Shown: positions 15,680-24,201, counted from the first letter of the stretch. The stretch is 25,287 bases of DNA from Bacillota bacterium (GCA_029239575.1 JARBUP010000006.1:1-25287); one strand, 5' to 3'. Numbers and translations: made by a program. The notes: generated by a model not told the origin, from the letters alone.

Positions 15680-15708
15680 TTGTAATTGTCATATGTTCAT
15701 AGTATAAT
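15680..15708 (+). promoter_or_regulatory. Sigma-A promoter of the DEAD-box helicase gene
   Basis: TTGTAA (15680-15685), 17-base spacer, TATAAT (15703-15708). This predicts a leader of about 70 bases before the ATG at 15784. Confidence 0.75.
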
Positions 15709-15783
15709 GAATAGTTAATAGAATTAGTTATACACAAAATTAATAAAAATTAATAATCAAAGTAAATGAGGATGATAAATTTA

Positions 15784-17475
15784 ATGAGAATTGAAAACGA
15801 AAATTTGAATGAAAATATTCAAAAAGCTTTAGAAGAAATGGGTTTCACAGAACTTACCCAAATTCAGAAAGAAGCAATACCGGTAATACATGAGGGAAAA
15901 GATATAGTAGGCCAGTCAAATACAGGAACAGGAAAAACAGCAGCGTTTGCTATTCCTATTCTTGAAAAAATAGATAGAGATGTGAAACTTCCACAGGCCG
16001 TAGTTCTTTTACCAACAAGGGAGCTTGCTGTGCAAGTAGCAAATGAATTTAAAAAAATCGGTAAATACATGGACGGCATCAAAACCGTAGCAGTTTATGG
16101 CGGTGCTGACATAAGAGATCAAATCACAAAACTTAAAGGTGGAGCACAAATAATAGTTGGAACACCAGGAAGAGTAATAGATTTGATTGACAGACGTGTA
16201 ATTAAGCTTAGTGAATTAAAAATGTTCGTATTAGATGAAGCAGATGAAATGTTAAAAATGGGATTTAAAGAAGATATTGAGTTAGTTTTAAGCAATGTTG
16301 ATCACCCAACTCAAACATTATTATTTTCTGCTACTATTCCAACTGAAATGGTTAGAATAATTAAAAAGTTCCTTAAAGATCCAGTACCTGTAAAGGTAAT
16401 GAGAGAAGGAATAACAGCTAAAGAAGTTAAACAAAGTTATTTCTTAGTTAAACAATCGGATAAAGTTGAAGCTTTGATGCGTATTATAGACACATACACA
16501 CCAAAATTAACATTAATATTCTGTAATACAAAAAAATCTGTTGATGAATTATATGATAAGTTAGTTGAAGAAGGATATAACTGTGATAAAATTCATGGTG
16601 ACATTAAACAATCTCAAAGAATGGATACTTTAAATAAATTCAACAAGGGAGTAATTGATGTTTTAATAGCAACAGACGTTGCTGCTAGAGGAATTGATAT
16701 TAAAGAAGTTGAAGCTGTAGTAAACTTTGAAGTACCTTCTAAAGAAGATTATTATGTACACCGTATAGGCAGAACAGGTAGAGCAGGAAGAGAAGGTGCA
16801 TCTTATACACTTGCATCAGCTAAAGAAATTAAGAAAATTGAAAATATTGAAAGATATACTAAAAAAACTATTCGTAAAAGAGCAGTTCCTACTGTTGAAA
16901 AAGTAAATGAAGTTAAACAAGATAAATTCATAAGAAGTATCACTGATGTTATTGAAAGCGGTGAACTTGGTGAAAACAGAATTCTTGCAGATAAACTTAT
17001 TGAAAAAGGATATGATGCTGAAACAATAATTGCTGCAATGATTAAAAAACTTGTAAAATTTGATTTCTCACAAGATAGAGATTTAAATGATACAATTCCT
17101 GAAAAAAGAGGCAACAGTACAAGAGCTAAAGGAACTCCTCGTAATTTAGGAGATACTGTACGTTTCCATGTTAACCTTGGTAAAAAACAAGGAATTAGAC
17201 CTGGAGATATACTTGGTGCAGTAGCTGGTGAATGTGGTATACCAGGAAGCGATATAGGCGCAATTGAGGTTTTAGAAAATTATTCATTCTTCAATGCAGC
17301 TATAGAGCATTGCGATGCAATTTTACATCGTATGGAAGGCGCTCAAATTAAAGGTAAAGATGTTACATTAGAACTTTCTAAAGAGAAAAAGCCTAAGTCT
17401 GATAGACCAAGATTTAATAAAGAAAATGATAGTTATTCAGCTCACAAAAAACCAAGCTATAGAAAAAAATATTAA
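15784..17475 (+). CDS. DEAD-box RNA helicase with DbpA-type RNA-binding domain
   Basis: This is 563 residues from the ATG at 15784. In-frame ATGs at 15766 and 15772 exist, but GAGG lies between them and 15784, so the latter is preferred, with modest certainty. All helicase motifs are present: Q motif 'TQIQKEAIP', 'SNTGTGKT', 'PTRELAVQ', 'TPGR', 'DEAD', 'SAT', 'LIFCNTKK', 'ATDVAARGID', and 'HRIGRTGRAG'. After the helicase core comes a linker and a DbpA-like RNA-binding domain ('VRFHVNLGKKQGIRPGDILGAV' to 'VTLELSKEKK'), then a basic tail. Such enzymes unwind short rRNA or mRNA helices in ribosome assembly, RNA decay or cold adaptation; which one applies is unclear, so I give no symbol. It has its own promoter at 15680. 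Confidence 0.95.
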   Translation: MRIENENLNENIQKALEEMGFTELTQIQKEAIPVIHEGKDIVGQSNTGTGKTAAFAIPILEKIDRDVKLPQAVVLLPTRELAVQVANEFKKIGKYMDGIKTVAVYGGADIRDQITKLKGGAQIIVGTPGRVIDLIDRRVIKLSELKMFVLDEADEMLKMGFKEDIELVLSNVDHPTQTLLFSATIPTEMVRIIKKFLKDPVPVKVMREGITAKEVKQSYFLVKQSDKVEALMRIIDTYTPKLTLIFCNTKKSVDELYDKLVEEGYNCDKIHGDIKQSQRMDTLNKFNKGVIDVLIATDVAARGIDIKEVEAVVNFEVPSKEDYYVHRIGRTGRAGREGASYTLASAKEIKKIENIERYTKKTIRKRAVPTVEKVNEVKQDKFIRSITDVIESGELGENRILADKLIEKGYDAETIIAAMIKKLVKFDFSQDRDLNDTIPEKRGNSTRAKGTPRNLGDTVRFHVNLGKKQGIRPGDILGAVAGECGIPGSDIGAIEVLENYSFFNAAIEHCDAILHRMEGAQIKGKDVTLELSKEKKPKSDRPRFNKENDSYSAHKKPSYRKKY

Positions 17476-17482
17476 AAAATTA

Positions 17483-17511
17483 TTGACAATCAAAAGCTTG
17501 AGTTATATAAT
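17483..17511 (+). promoter_or_regulatory. Consensus sigma-A promoter of the thrS T-box transcript
   Basis: A perfect TTGACA (17483-17488), 17-base spacer, and perfect TATAAT (17506-17511). Transcription should start near 17518. It begins only 7 bases after the helicase stop codon. Confidence 0.9.
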
Positions 17512-17517
17512 TCTTAA

Positions 17518-17750
17518 ATATATAACTTTGATGGATCGAGTAAAACGGATACAATATTAAAGAGAGGAATGACGTGGTGGAAGCATTCCATATATGACTG
17601 TTTGAAAACTAATCCTGAGTTAAACCTGAAAGTTTGAAAAAATATAAGGGTTTGGTATGGATGCCTTAAATCTATCGAGAAGCAAATAAGGTGGAACCAC
17701 GATCCCTCGTCCTTAACATATTTTATGTTATGGATGAGGGATTTTATTAT
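17518..17750 (+). promoter_or_regulatory. T-box leader (threonine-tRNA sensing) controlling thrS
   Basis: The hallmark T-box AATAAGGTGGAACCACG is at 17685-17701, directly followed by an intrinsic terminator: arm 17702-17720 pairs with 17724-17742, with a 3-base loop and a T-rich run. The alternative antiterminator uses the T-box bases, so uncharged tRNA bound at TGGA would block terminator formation. Stem I is visible with AGAGAGGAATG...GCATTCC (about 17561-17589) at its upper part. On its 3' side, ACT (17608-17610, in GAAAACTAAT) is a threonine codon and the best candidate specifier. The assignment of ACT is inference; the T-box and terminator are directly readable. The system raises thrS expression when charged tRNA-Thr is scarce. 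Confidence 0.93.
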
Positions 17751-17772
17751 ATAAAATTATATGGAGGAAAAC

Positions 17773-19701
17773 ATGATAAAGTTAACATTACCTGATGGAA
17801 GCATCAGAGAATATGAAAATGGTGTAAAAGCATTGGATGTTGTTAAAAGCATCAGTGAAGGATTGGCAAGAGCAGTTGTTGGGGCTGTTTTCAATACTAA
17901 AGTTATAGGTCTTCAAGAAACTATCCAAGAAGATGGAAACATTAAGTTTTTAAAATTTGAAGACAAAGAAGGTAAAAATGTATTTTGGCATACATCTTCT
18001 CACATAATGGCACAAGCTATTAAAAGATTATGGCCAGAAGCTAAACTTGCTATTGGACCAGCTATTGATAACGGTTTTTATTATGATATTGATTTAGATT
18101 ACAGATTAGTAAATGAAGATTTGGCAAAAATCGAAACAGAAATGAAAAAAATAGTTAAAGAAGGTTTAGAACTTGAAAGATTTGAACTTCCACGAGCTGA
18201 AGCAATCAAATTAATGCAAGATGTAAATGAACCTTATAAAGTTGAATTAATTCAAGATTTACCTGAAGATGCTATAATTTCTTTCTACAAACAAGGTGAT
18301 TTTGTTGATTTATGTGCAGGACCACACCTTGAATCAACTAAAAAACCAAAAGCTGTAAAACTTCTAAGCATTGCCGGTGCTTATTGGAGAGGAAATGAAA
18401 ACAATAAAATGCTTCAAAGAATTTATGGTATTACTTTTGAAAAAGCAAATCAATTAGAAGAATACATCCATATGTTAGAAGAAGCTAAGAAAAGAGATCA
18501 CAGAAAACTTGGTAAAGAATTAGATTTATTTTTCATGTCTGAAGAAGGACCTGGTTTTCCATTCTTCTTACCAAAGGGTATGGAAGTAAAAAATGAGTTA
18601 ATGAAATTCTGGAGAGAAATGCATAAAAAAGCTGGATATGTTGAAATAGAATCTCCTATTATTTTAAACAGACATCTTTGGGAAACATCAGGACACTGGT
18701 TCAACTATAAAGAAAATATGTACACAGTTAAAATAGATGATGAGGATTTCGCTATTAAACCAATGAACTGCCCTGGTGGAATTTTAGTTTATAAAAATGC
18801 TATGCATTCATATAAAGATCTTCCATTAAGAATAGCAGAAGCAGGAAGAGTTCACAGACATGAATTATCTGGAGCTTTACATGGATTAATGAGAGTACGT
18901 GCTTTCACACAGGATGATGCTCATATATTCATGTTACCTGAACAAATAAAAGATGAAATTAAAAATGTCGCTAAATTAATAGATGATATGTATTCAGTAT
19001 TTGGATTTACATATCATGTTGAACTTTCAACAAGACCTGAAAAATTCATGGGGGATATTAAAGACTGGGATTTAGCAGAAGAATCACTAAAAGGCGCGTT
19101 AGAAGAAATAGGACTTGATTATGTAATCAATGAAGGGGATGGAGCATTTTACGGACCTAAAATAGATTTCCATTTAAATGACTGCATAGGAAGAACATGG
19201 CAGTGTGGAACAATACAATTGGATTATCAATTACCTCAACGTTTTGAACTTGAATATATAGGTACTGATGGTGCAAAACATAGACCAATAATGATTCATC
19301 GTGTTGCGTTTGGAAGTATTGAAAGATTCTTTGGTATATTAATAGAGCAATTTGCTGGAGCATTCCCAACATGGCTTTCACCAGTACAAGTTAAAGTATT
19401 ACCTATTTCAGATAAATACAATGATTATGCTAAAAAGGTAAGAGAACAGCTTGAAGAATTGAATATCAAAGTTGAAGTGGATGATAGAGCTGAAAAAATA
19501 GGATATAAAATTAGAGAAGCACAACTTCAAAAAATACCTTTCATGTTTGTTGTTGGTGAAAAAGAAGTTGAAAATGGGGCTGTATCAGTTCGTGAAAGAC
19601 AAAAAGGCGACATGGGCAGCATGAGTATCAATGAAATTTCAAAAATAATTATAAACAAAATAGAAACAAGAGAAAATGATTCACCACAATCTACATTATA
19701 A
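17773..19701 (+). CDS. thrS: Threonyl-tRNA synthetase
   Basis: This is 642 residues from the ATG at 17773; an ATG at 17761 overlaps the GGAGG ribosome site and is less likely. It has an N-terminal TGS domain ('MIKLTLPDGSIREYENG'), then the editing domain with the HxxxH pair at His73 and His77 and Cys181/His185 in 'CAGPHLES', nearly the same positions as in E. coli. The class II catalytic core has zinc ligands Cys333 ('NCPGG'), His384 ('DDAHIF') and about His509 ('MIHRVAFGS'). The C-terminal anticodon-binding domain begins near 'WLSPVQVKVLPIS'. The enzyme charges tRNA-Thr and clears mischarged Ser-tRNA-Thr. It is controlled by the T-box leader upstream and ended by the terminator at 19718. Confidence 0.97.
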   Translation: MIKLTLPDGSIREYENGVKALDVVKSISEGLARAVVGAVFNTKVIGLQETIQEDGNIKFLKFEDKEGKNVFWHTSSHIMAQAIKRLWPEAKLAIGPAIDNGFYYDIDLDYRLVNEDLAKIETEMKKIVKEGLELERFELPRAEAIKLMQDVNEPYKVELIQDLPEDAIISFYKQGDFVDLCAGPHLESTKKPKAVKLLSIAGAYWRGNENNKMLQRIYGITFEKANQLEEYIHMLEEAKKRDHRKLGKELDLFFMSEEGPGFPFFLPKGMEVKNELMKFWREMHKKAGYVEIESPIILNRHLWETSGHWFNYKENMYTVKIDDEDFAIKPMNCPGGILVYKNAMHSYKDLPLRIAEAGRVHRHELSGALHGLMRVRAFTQDDAHIFMLPEQIKDEIKNVAKLIDDMYSVFGFTYHVELSTRPEKFMGDIKDWDLAEESLKGALEEIGLDYVINEGDGAFYGPKIDFHLNDCIGRTWQCGTIQLDYQLPQRFELEYIGTDGAKHRPIMIHRVAFGSIERFFGILIEQFAGAFPTWLSPVQVKVLPISDKYNDYAKKVREQLEELNIKVEVDDRAEKIGYKIREAQLQKIPFMFVVGEKEVENGAVSVRERQKGDMGSMSINEISKIIINKIETRENDSPQSTL

Positions 19702-19717
19702 TAATAAATAATATAAT

Positions 19718-19747
19718 AAAACAGCATTATAAAAAATGCTGTTTTTT
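19718..19747 (+). terminator. Intrinsic terminator of thrS
   Basis: AAAACAGCATT (19718-19728) pairs with AATGCTGTTTT, with a loop of about 6 bases and T6 after the stem. It lies 17 bases after the stop codon and is also usable by the convergent nudC. Confidence 0.9.
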
Positions 19748-19797
19748 ATGTTTAAGCTTATAAATGGACAATAATATGACAGAGAAATTCGATTGAT

Positions 19798-20637
19798 TTA
19801 TAAATCTACACTTCCAGTTCTAAATGCTTCCATCATTTCACTTGTTAAGCTAATATTTAAATCAGCTACAGGTATTTCATCTCTTTCAAGCCATACCCCT
19901 AGTGCAAGCTCGTTTTCATCAAGGGTAATTTTGTCATCACCATCAAGCTCAGCATAAAATCCTGCCAAAAGCGTATCAGTAAAAGGCCATGGTTGGCTCT
20001 TGTAGAATTTCATATTCTTAACGTTTAATCCAACCTCTTCCTTAACCTCTCTGTGAATAGTCTGCTCCAAACTTTCTCCGATTTCAGCAAAACCGGCAAT
20101 AAGAGCATATCTGTTGTAATCTCGCCCTGCATATTTAGTAAGCAATAGCTTGTTTCCACTATGTACAGCCACTATAACGCATGGAGAAATAGTTGGATAT
20201 ATTTGAAAACCGCAGGTTTCACAATAAAGCATTCTTTCCTTCTCTGATGGCTTTGTTGGTTTGCCACATTTACTGCAGAAACGATGATTAACATACCAGC
20301 GGTTCAGTTGCCAACCAACAACTCCTGCAAAAGACCTCCAATATTTAAGTTCAGTTCTAAATCTATTTGTGTTGACATAAGCCCAACCTTTTACATCAAG
20401 GTTCTTTTCATTTACCAAATAATAATTGATGTCATCTATATTGAAAAGAAACTGAGCATTTTCCTTAAGATTAGGGTGGATTTCCTCAAAATCAGAAAAG
20501 GACGGATACCAAAGTTTGTTTTTATTTTCTTTCACAAGCACAGTGTCGCTCTCATATGAAAGAAATAAATCCTGTGGTTCTGCTTTTTTATTTTTAAAAC
20601 TATTATGAAAAACTTTTGGTGCAATATCTTGAATCAT
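19798..20637 (-). CDS. nudC: NADH / NAD-capped RNA pyrophosphatase (Nudix)
   Basis: This is 279 residues from the ATG at 20637, with AGAGG 7 bases upstream; a TTG at 20652 overlaps that site. It has the NudC layout: a variable N-terminal domain, a four-Cys zinc ribbon ('FCSKCGKP' and 'YCETCGFQ'), 'YPTISPCVIVAV', then a Nudix box 'GFAEIGESLEQTIHREVKEEVGL' (G-x5-E-x7-REVKEEVG), and the NADH-specificity motif 'SQPWPFTDT', where the usual form is SQPWPFPxS. The enzyme cleaves NADH to NMNH and AMP, and in E. coli and Bacillus also removes NAD caps from RNA. Its start faces away from udp, with 146-173 bases between them for divergent promoters. Confidence 0.93.
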   Translation of the reverse strand: MIQDIAPKVFHNSFKNKKAEPQDLFLSYESDTVLVKENKNKLWYPSFSDFEEIHPNLKENAQFLFNIDDINYYLVNEKNLDVKGWAYVNTNRFRTELKYWRSFAGVVGWQLNRWYVNHRFCSKCGKPTKPSEKERMLYCETCGFQIYPTISPCVIVAVHSGNKLLLTKYAGRDYNRYALIAGFAEIGESLEQTIHREVKEEVGLNVKNMKFYKSQPWPFTDTLLAGFYAELDGDDKITLDENELALGVWLERDEIPVADLNISLTSEMMEAFRTGSVDL

Positions 20638-20740
20638 AATATACCTCTTCAATATCTTCTTTTTAGATAAGATTATATCATAAAATCTTTATTAAAGTTT
20701 GAGAAAATTTTACATATTCTTAAATTAATTTAAAATAAAG

Positions 20741-20769
20741 TTGTAATTTAGTAAAAAAATGGATATCAT
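20741..20769 (+). promoter_or_regulatory. Candidate promoter of the uridine phosphorylase gene
   Basis: TTGTAA (20741-20746), 17-base spacer, TATCAT (20764-20769), 42 bases before the ATG. It is a good but not perfect sigma-A match in AT-rich DNA. Confidence 0.5.
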
Positions 20770-20810
20770 GTTATTAAGATATTTATTAATACATAATATT
20801 GGAGGAAGTT

Positions 20811-21587
20811 ATGAGTTTAGTATATTCAGAAGATGTTCAATACCATATTAATATGAAACAGGGTGATGTTGGTAAATATGTAATATTGCCTGGAGATCCT
20901 AAAAGATGTGAAAAAATAGCAAAACATTTTGATAATGCAAAATTAGTTGCAGATAGCAGAGAATTTGTTACATATACAGGATATTTAGATGGAGAAAAAA
21001 TAAGCGTAACATCCACTGGCATAGGTGGCCCTTCAGCTTCTATTGCATTGGAGGAACTTGTGAACATAGGTGCAGATACATTCATTCGAGTTGGAACAAG
21101 TGGAGGTATGGCTGTTGAAGTAATGGGTGGAGATATAGTTATAGCTACGGGAGCTATAAGAATGGAAGGAACAACAAGAGAATATGCACCAATGGAATTT
21201 CCAGCTGTAGCAAATTTTGAAGTGGTTAATGCATTAGTTAAAGCATCAGTTAATTTAAATAAAAAATATCATGTTGGAGTTGTTCAGTGTAAAGATTCAT
21301 TTTACGGACAACATGATCCTGATAAAATGCCCGTTAGTTATGATTTAACAAATAAGTGGGATGCTTGGATGAAAATGGGTGCATTAGCTTCTGAAATGGA
21401 ATCTGCAGCATTGTTCATAGTTGGAGCTTACAGAAAAGTTAGAGTAGGAGCAGTATTGAATGTTGTTGCAAATCAGGAAAGAAGAAAATTAGGACTTGAA
21501 GATCCAAAGAACCATGATACTGAAGCAGGAATAGAAGTTGCAATTGAGGCCATTAGGAATTTGATTAAACAGGATAAATTGGTATAA
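20811..21587 (+). CDS. udp: Uridine phosphorylase
   Basis: This is 258 residues from the ATG at 20811; GGAGG lies 6 bases upstream, and a TTG at 20799 would include that site in the gene. Nucleoside phosphorylase-I family features are complete: 'YVILPGDPKRCEKIA' (phosphate-binding GDPxR), 'STGIGGPSASIALEEL', 'FIRVGTSGGM', 'VQCKDSFYGQHDP', and 'ASEMESAALFIV', the ribose-binding EMES motif. The 'KDSFYGQ' segment is typical of uridine rather than purine phosphorylases. It reversibly converts uridine and phosphate to uracil and ribose-1-phosphate for salvage. It is probably a single-gene unit: it ends in a terminator at 21621 and the next gene is convergent. Confidence 0.95.
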   Translation: MSLVYSEDVQYHINMKQGDVGKYVILPGDPKRCEKIAKHFDNAKLVADSREFVTYTGYLDGEKISVTSTGIGGPSASIALEELVNIGADTFIRVGTSGGMAVEVMGGDIVIATGAIRMEGTTREYAPMEFPAVANFEVVNALVKASVNLNKKYHVGVVQCKDSFYGQHDPDKMPVSYDLTNKWDAWMKMGALASEMESAALFIVGAYRKVRVGAVLNVVANQERRKLGLEDPKNHDTEAGIEVAIEAIRNLIKQDKLV

Positions 21588-21620
21588 ATTATATTGTCAA
21601 AATTTTTATGAATAGTTTTT

Positions 21621-21660
21621 GGAGGTCGATTTTATTAAGTAGAGACCTCCTAATTTTTTT
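21621..21660 (+). terminator. Intrinsic terminator of udp
   Basis: GGAGGTC (21621-21627) pairs with GACCTCC (21644-21650), followed by TAATTTTTTT. The 16-base loop is large but the T-run is clear. Confidence 0.8.
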
Positions 21661-21711
21661 GCAATGCTAAATTTATTGTGAGCTTTAATTTTTATTGTCT
21701 TTGTCTTACAT

Positions 21712-21738
21712 GTTCACGTTGATAAGTTTTACGTGAAC
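21712..21738. repeat. 8-bp inverted repeat
   Basis: GTTCACGT (21712-21719) and ACGTGAAC (21731-21738) are perfect inverted copies 11 bases apart. No T-run follows. It borders the larger GGGGACGGAC element. Confidence 0.6.
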
Positions 21739-21740
21739 TC

Positions 21741-21830
21741 AATTTTGGGGACGGACCGCTTTTTCCAACAAAATCATTTGGAAAAAGAGTCCGTCCCCAA
21801 AATTTTGCTAAAGGGTCCGTCCCCAAAATT
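21741..21830. repeat. GGGGACGGAC inverted-plus-direct repeat element
   Basis: AATTTTGGGGACGGA (21741-21755) is inverted perfectly at 21790-21804 and the inverted form is repeated directly at 21816-21830, giving three 15-base copies. Inside the outer pair a second stem, CTTTTTCCA/TGGAAAAAG, closes an 11-base loop. The last copy overlaps the MATE stop codon by 2 bases, so it lies exactly at that gene's 3' end. Similar GGGGACGGACC strings are, from memory, dispersed in many Bacillota genomes; that is not verified here. Confidence 0.8.
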
Positions 21831-23301
21831 AATTTATTTTTATATCTTTCCAGCTTCCATTTTTATATCTTAATAAAACGAATAAGGATCTTAGAAGCTG
21901 ATCAACTATAAAAGCATACCAAGCGCCTTCCAATCCCATATTGAAATAATTTATTAAAAATATAGCTAAAAAAGGTCTTACAATTAATACAGTAACAAAT
22001 GTAATTACGGCAATTGCTCTTGTATCTCCAGCACCTCTTAAAGCTCCTGCGAGGATAAATTGTGATGATTGAAAAGGTTGGCTTAAACCAACAAATATCA
22101 TTATTTTTGCACCAGTGGAAATTACAGATAGATCGTCTGTGTATAATGAAATAATATTTCCACCCCAAAAAATAAATATAGTTCCCATAATTATAGAAAC
22201 AATCATACCAATGCGTCTTGTTCTCATAACATAGGAATTTGCCATATCATGACGTTTTTTTCCTAAACTTTGACCAGTTAAAGATGTTGCTGAAACTGCA
22301 AAGCCTTGACCGTTCATAAAAGATACTGATTGAATGCTCATACATACTTGATGTGTTGCATAAGCTATAGTTCCTAATCCTGCAATTGTTTTAACATATA
22401 TTATTACTCCAAATCTCATTACTAATTGTTCAATCATAGCTGGAATTCCTATAGTGAAAATTTGCTTTAATGCTTCTTTATCAGGTTTAAATCCTTCTTT
22501 AAAACGAAGATGCAAATATTGATCTCCTTTTGTAATATATACAAATGCAATAACAAATGCTATAAATTGTCCTATTATAGTGGCAAGAGAAGCACCTACA
22601 ACTTCCATTCTTGGAAATCCCAGATTTCCTCCAATCAGTAAATAATTAAATATAACATTTACTACATTTGCAGTTAAATTATAAATCATGGCTGTTCGTG
22701 AGTTACCAACACCTCTAAGTGTTGCGGTTATAGTGGATGTTAATGCCATAAAAGTAAAACCAATCATTTGAATTTGTAAATAAATAGTTCCGCCAGCTAA
22801 TGTTTGTTGATCAGCAGCTCCCATAAATTTAACTAATGGTTCGGAATATATAAAACCTATTATGGATGCTAATACGGAAAATATTAAAGTAATTAAAAGA
22901 GATTGTCTTAAAATTAAATTTCCTTTTTTAGGATTGTCTGCACCCTTATACCTTGCAACCATTGCTGTTGCTCCAACATTCATTGACATGAACAATGTCA
23001 TAAGTAAAAATTTAGGTTGAATTGTAAGACCTATGGCTGAAAGCGCCCACGGTCCTAATTGTCCAACCATCATTAAATCAACCATTGATGCAAGCTGTGT
23101 TAGAGTTAATTCTACAACAGAAGGCCATGCGATATTAACTATATCTTTATAAAGCATTTTTGATGTTATATTTGGTGGAAGCTTTTCATTTTTCGATTTC
23201 TCTAACTCAATTTTACTTCCATCTTCTACTAAATCTAAAGCCATATGGTAGGAATTCGAATTTTTAAGTTGATTAGATTCATTTTTAAAATTAATTTTCA
23301 T
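21829..23301 (-). CDS. MATE family efflux transporter
   Basis: This is 490 residues with about twelve membrane helices after an N-terminal hydrophilic extension of about 45 residues. The core opens with 'DIVNIAWPSVVELTLTQLASMVDLMMVGQLG', the classical MATE first helix region (about residues 53-83), and has 'GVGNSRTAMIYNLTANVVNVIFNYLLI' and 'GALRGAGDTRA', the two repeat-end motifs typical of MATE proteins. These proteins export cationic drugs or metabolites in exchange for Na+ or H+. The start is uncertain: the ATG at 23301 has no close ribosome site (AAGGAAGTG lies about 20 bases upstream), and ATGs at about residues 20 and 49 have none either. The gene is convergent with udp and divergent from the DUF4342 gene. 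Confidence 0.92.
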   Translation of the reverse strand: MKINFKNESNQLKNSNSYHMALDLVEDGSKIELEKSKNEKLPPNITSKMLYKDIVNIAWPSVVELTLTQLASMVDLMMVGQLGPWALSAIGLTIQPKFLLMTLFMSMNVGATAMVARYKGADNPKKGNLILRQSLLITLIFSVLASIIGFIYSEPLVKFMGAADQQTLAGGTIYLQIQMIGFTFMALTSTITATLRGVGNSRTAMIYNLTANVVNVIFNYLLIGGNLGFPRMEVVGASLATIIGQFIAFVIAFVYITKGDQYLHLRFKEGFKPDKEALKQIFTIGIPAMIEQLVMRFGVIIYVKTIAGLGTIAYATHQVCMSIQSVSFMNGQGFAVSATSLTGQSLGKKRHDMANSYVMRTRRIGMIVSIIMGTIFIFWGGNIISLYTDDLSVISTGAKIMIFVGLSQPFQSSQFILAGALRGAGDTRAIAVITFVTVLIVRPFLAIFLINYFNMGLEGAWYAFIVDQLLRSLFVLLRYKNGSWKDIKIN

Positions 23302-23454
23302 AACATTAAAATTTGATGTTCACTTCCTTTTAGTAAAATATATATAATAAAATTATAACATACATTATTATTAATGTCTAATTATGGTAAAATAAAATAA
23401 TATAAATACTATGATTAACAAGTTTCATCATTTCCTAATTGAATTTTAATGTTA

Positions 23455-23481
23455 ACCTAAATATGCACTAATAATTTAGGT
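23455..23481 (+). other. Hairpin upstream of the DUF4342 gene
   Basis: ACCTAAAT (23455-23462) and ATTTAGGT (23474-23481) are perfect inverted copies around an 11-base loop, 51 bases before the ATG. It could be part of a leader or an operator for the divergent pair; there is no further evidence. Confidence 0.4.
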
Positions 23482-23532
23482 GTAAATTAATAGTATCAAA
23501 TAAAATAAAAGATAAAAATTGGAGGTTAACAC

Positions 23533-24060
23533 ATGAATGTAACTTTAGAACAAATTGATGAGCTTAGAAGCAGGGTAAATGTTTCTTATGAAGAAGCTAA
23601 AAGAGTATTGGAAAATAATAATGGTGATTTAATTAAATCTATAATTGAATTAGAAAACAAAAAAGGAATTAAAAATAACCCTAAAAAAGGAGGTTTTAGT
23701 AGCGCAGTGGATAAATTATTAGAGCTTAAATTAAGAATTAAAAATAAAAATGGCGATATAATTTTAAACTTACCTTTAGTTGTAGTATTGATAACATTTA
23801 TGATGGCATTTTGGGTAGTTGCATTTGGATTTTTACTTGCATTAATTACATCTTGTGATATTAAAATTTACAGGGACAAAAATTCAATCAAAGTAAATGG
23901 TTTAAAGAAAAATATGCAGGAAACAGTTGATAAAATAAAAGTAAAATCAGAAAAAATAATTAATGAAGATGAAGAATTAGAATCAAATGTATCAGAAGTA
24001 GTTGAAGTAAAAACAAATTCAGATGATGATAATAGCACAAATGAAATTATTATAGAATAA
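23533..24060 (+). CDS. UBA-like plus DUF4342 membrane protein
   Basis: This is 175 residues, with start ATG 23533 and TGGAGG 9 bases upstream. The N-terminal 45 residues look like a UBA/EF-Ts-type three-helix domain ('LEQIDELRSRVNVSYEEAKRVLENNNGDLIKSIIELE', about residues 5-41). Then comes the DUF4342 region, with 'KLLELKLRIKNKNGDIILNLPLVVVLITFMMAFWVVAFGFLLALIT' (about 62-107) including two hydrophobic stretches. The C terminus is highly charged and acidic. The function is unknown; it may be a small membrane protein with a cytosolic peptide-binding head (inference). It borders the insertion sequence, which ends within 141 bases of its stop codon. Confidence 0.8.
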   Translation: MNVTLEQIDELRSRVNVSYEEAKRVLENNNGDLIKSIIELENKKGIKNNPKKGGFSSAVDKLLELKLRIKNKNGDIILNLPLVVVLITFMMAFWVVAFGFLLALITSCDIKIYRDKNSIKVNGLKKNMQETVDKIKVKSEKIINEDEELESNVSEVVEVKTNSDDDNSTNEIIIE

Positions 24061-24095
24061 TCAATATTTATCAGTTTAATTTGATATTAAGACTG

Positions 24096-24191
24096 TTTAT
24101 AACATCTTACCTTGTCATTGTTATGAATACAACCCTAACGAAGTGCGAACTTAATTAAGGGTTGTCATAAACACCCTAAAAATGTTATAAA
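24096..24191 (-). other. Nested inverted repeats downstream of the IS110 transposase; candidate guide RNA or IS end
   Basis: The outer pair TTTATAACAT (24096-24105) and ATGTTATAAA (24182-24191) are perfect inverses. Inside, TTATG plus ACAACCCT (24121-24136, 3-base bulge) pairs with AGGGTTGT plus CATAA (24158-24170). At the tip, read on the minus strand, AAGT-TCGC-ACTT forms a small hairpin separated by an internal loop. No T-run follows, so it is not a plain terminator. It begins 10 bases after the transposase stop codon. Confidence 0.5.
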
Positions 24192-24201
24192 TTTATATGA
24201 T

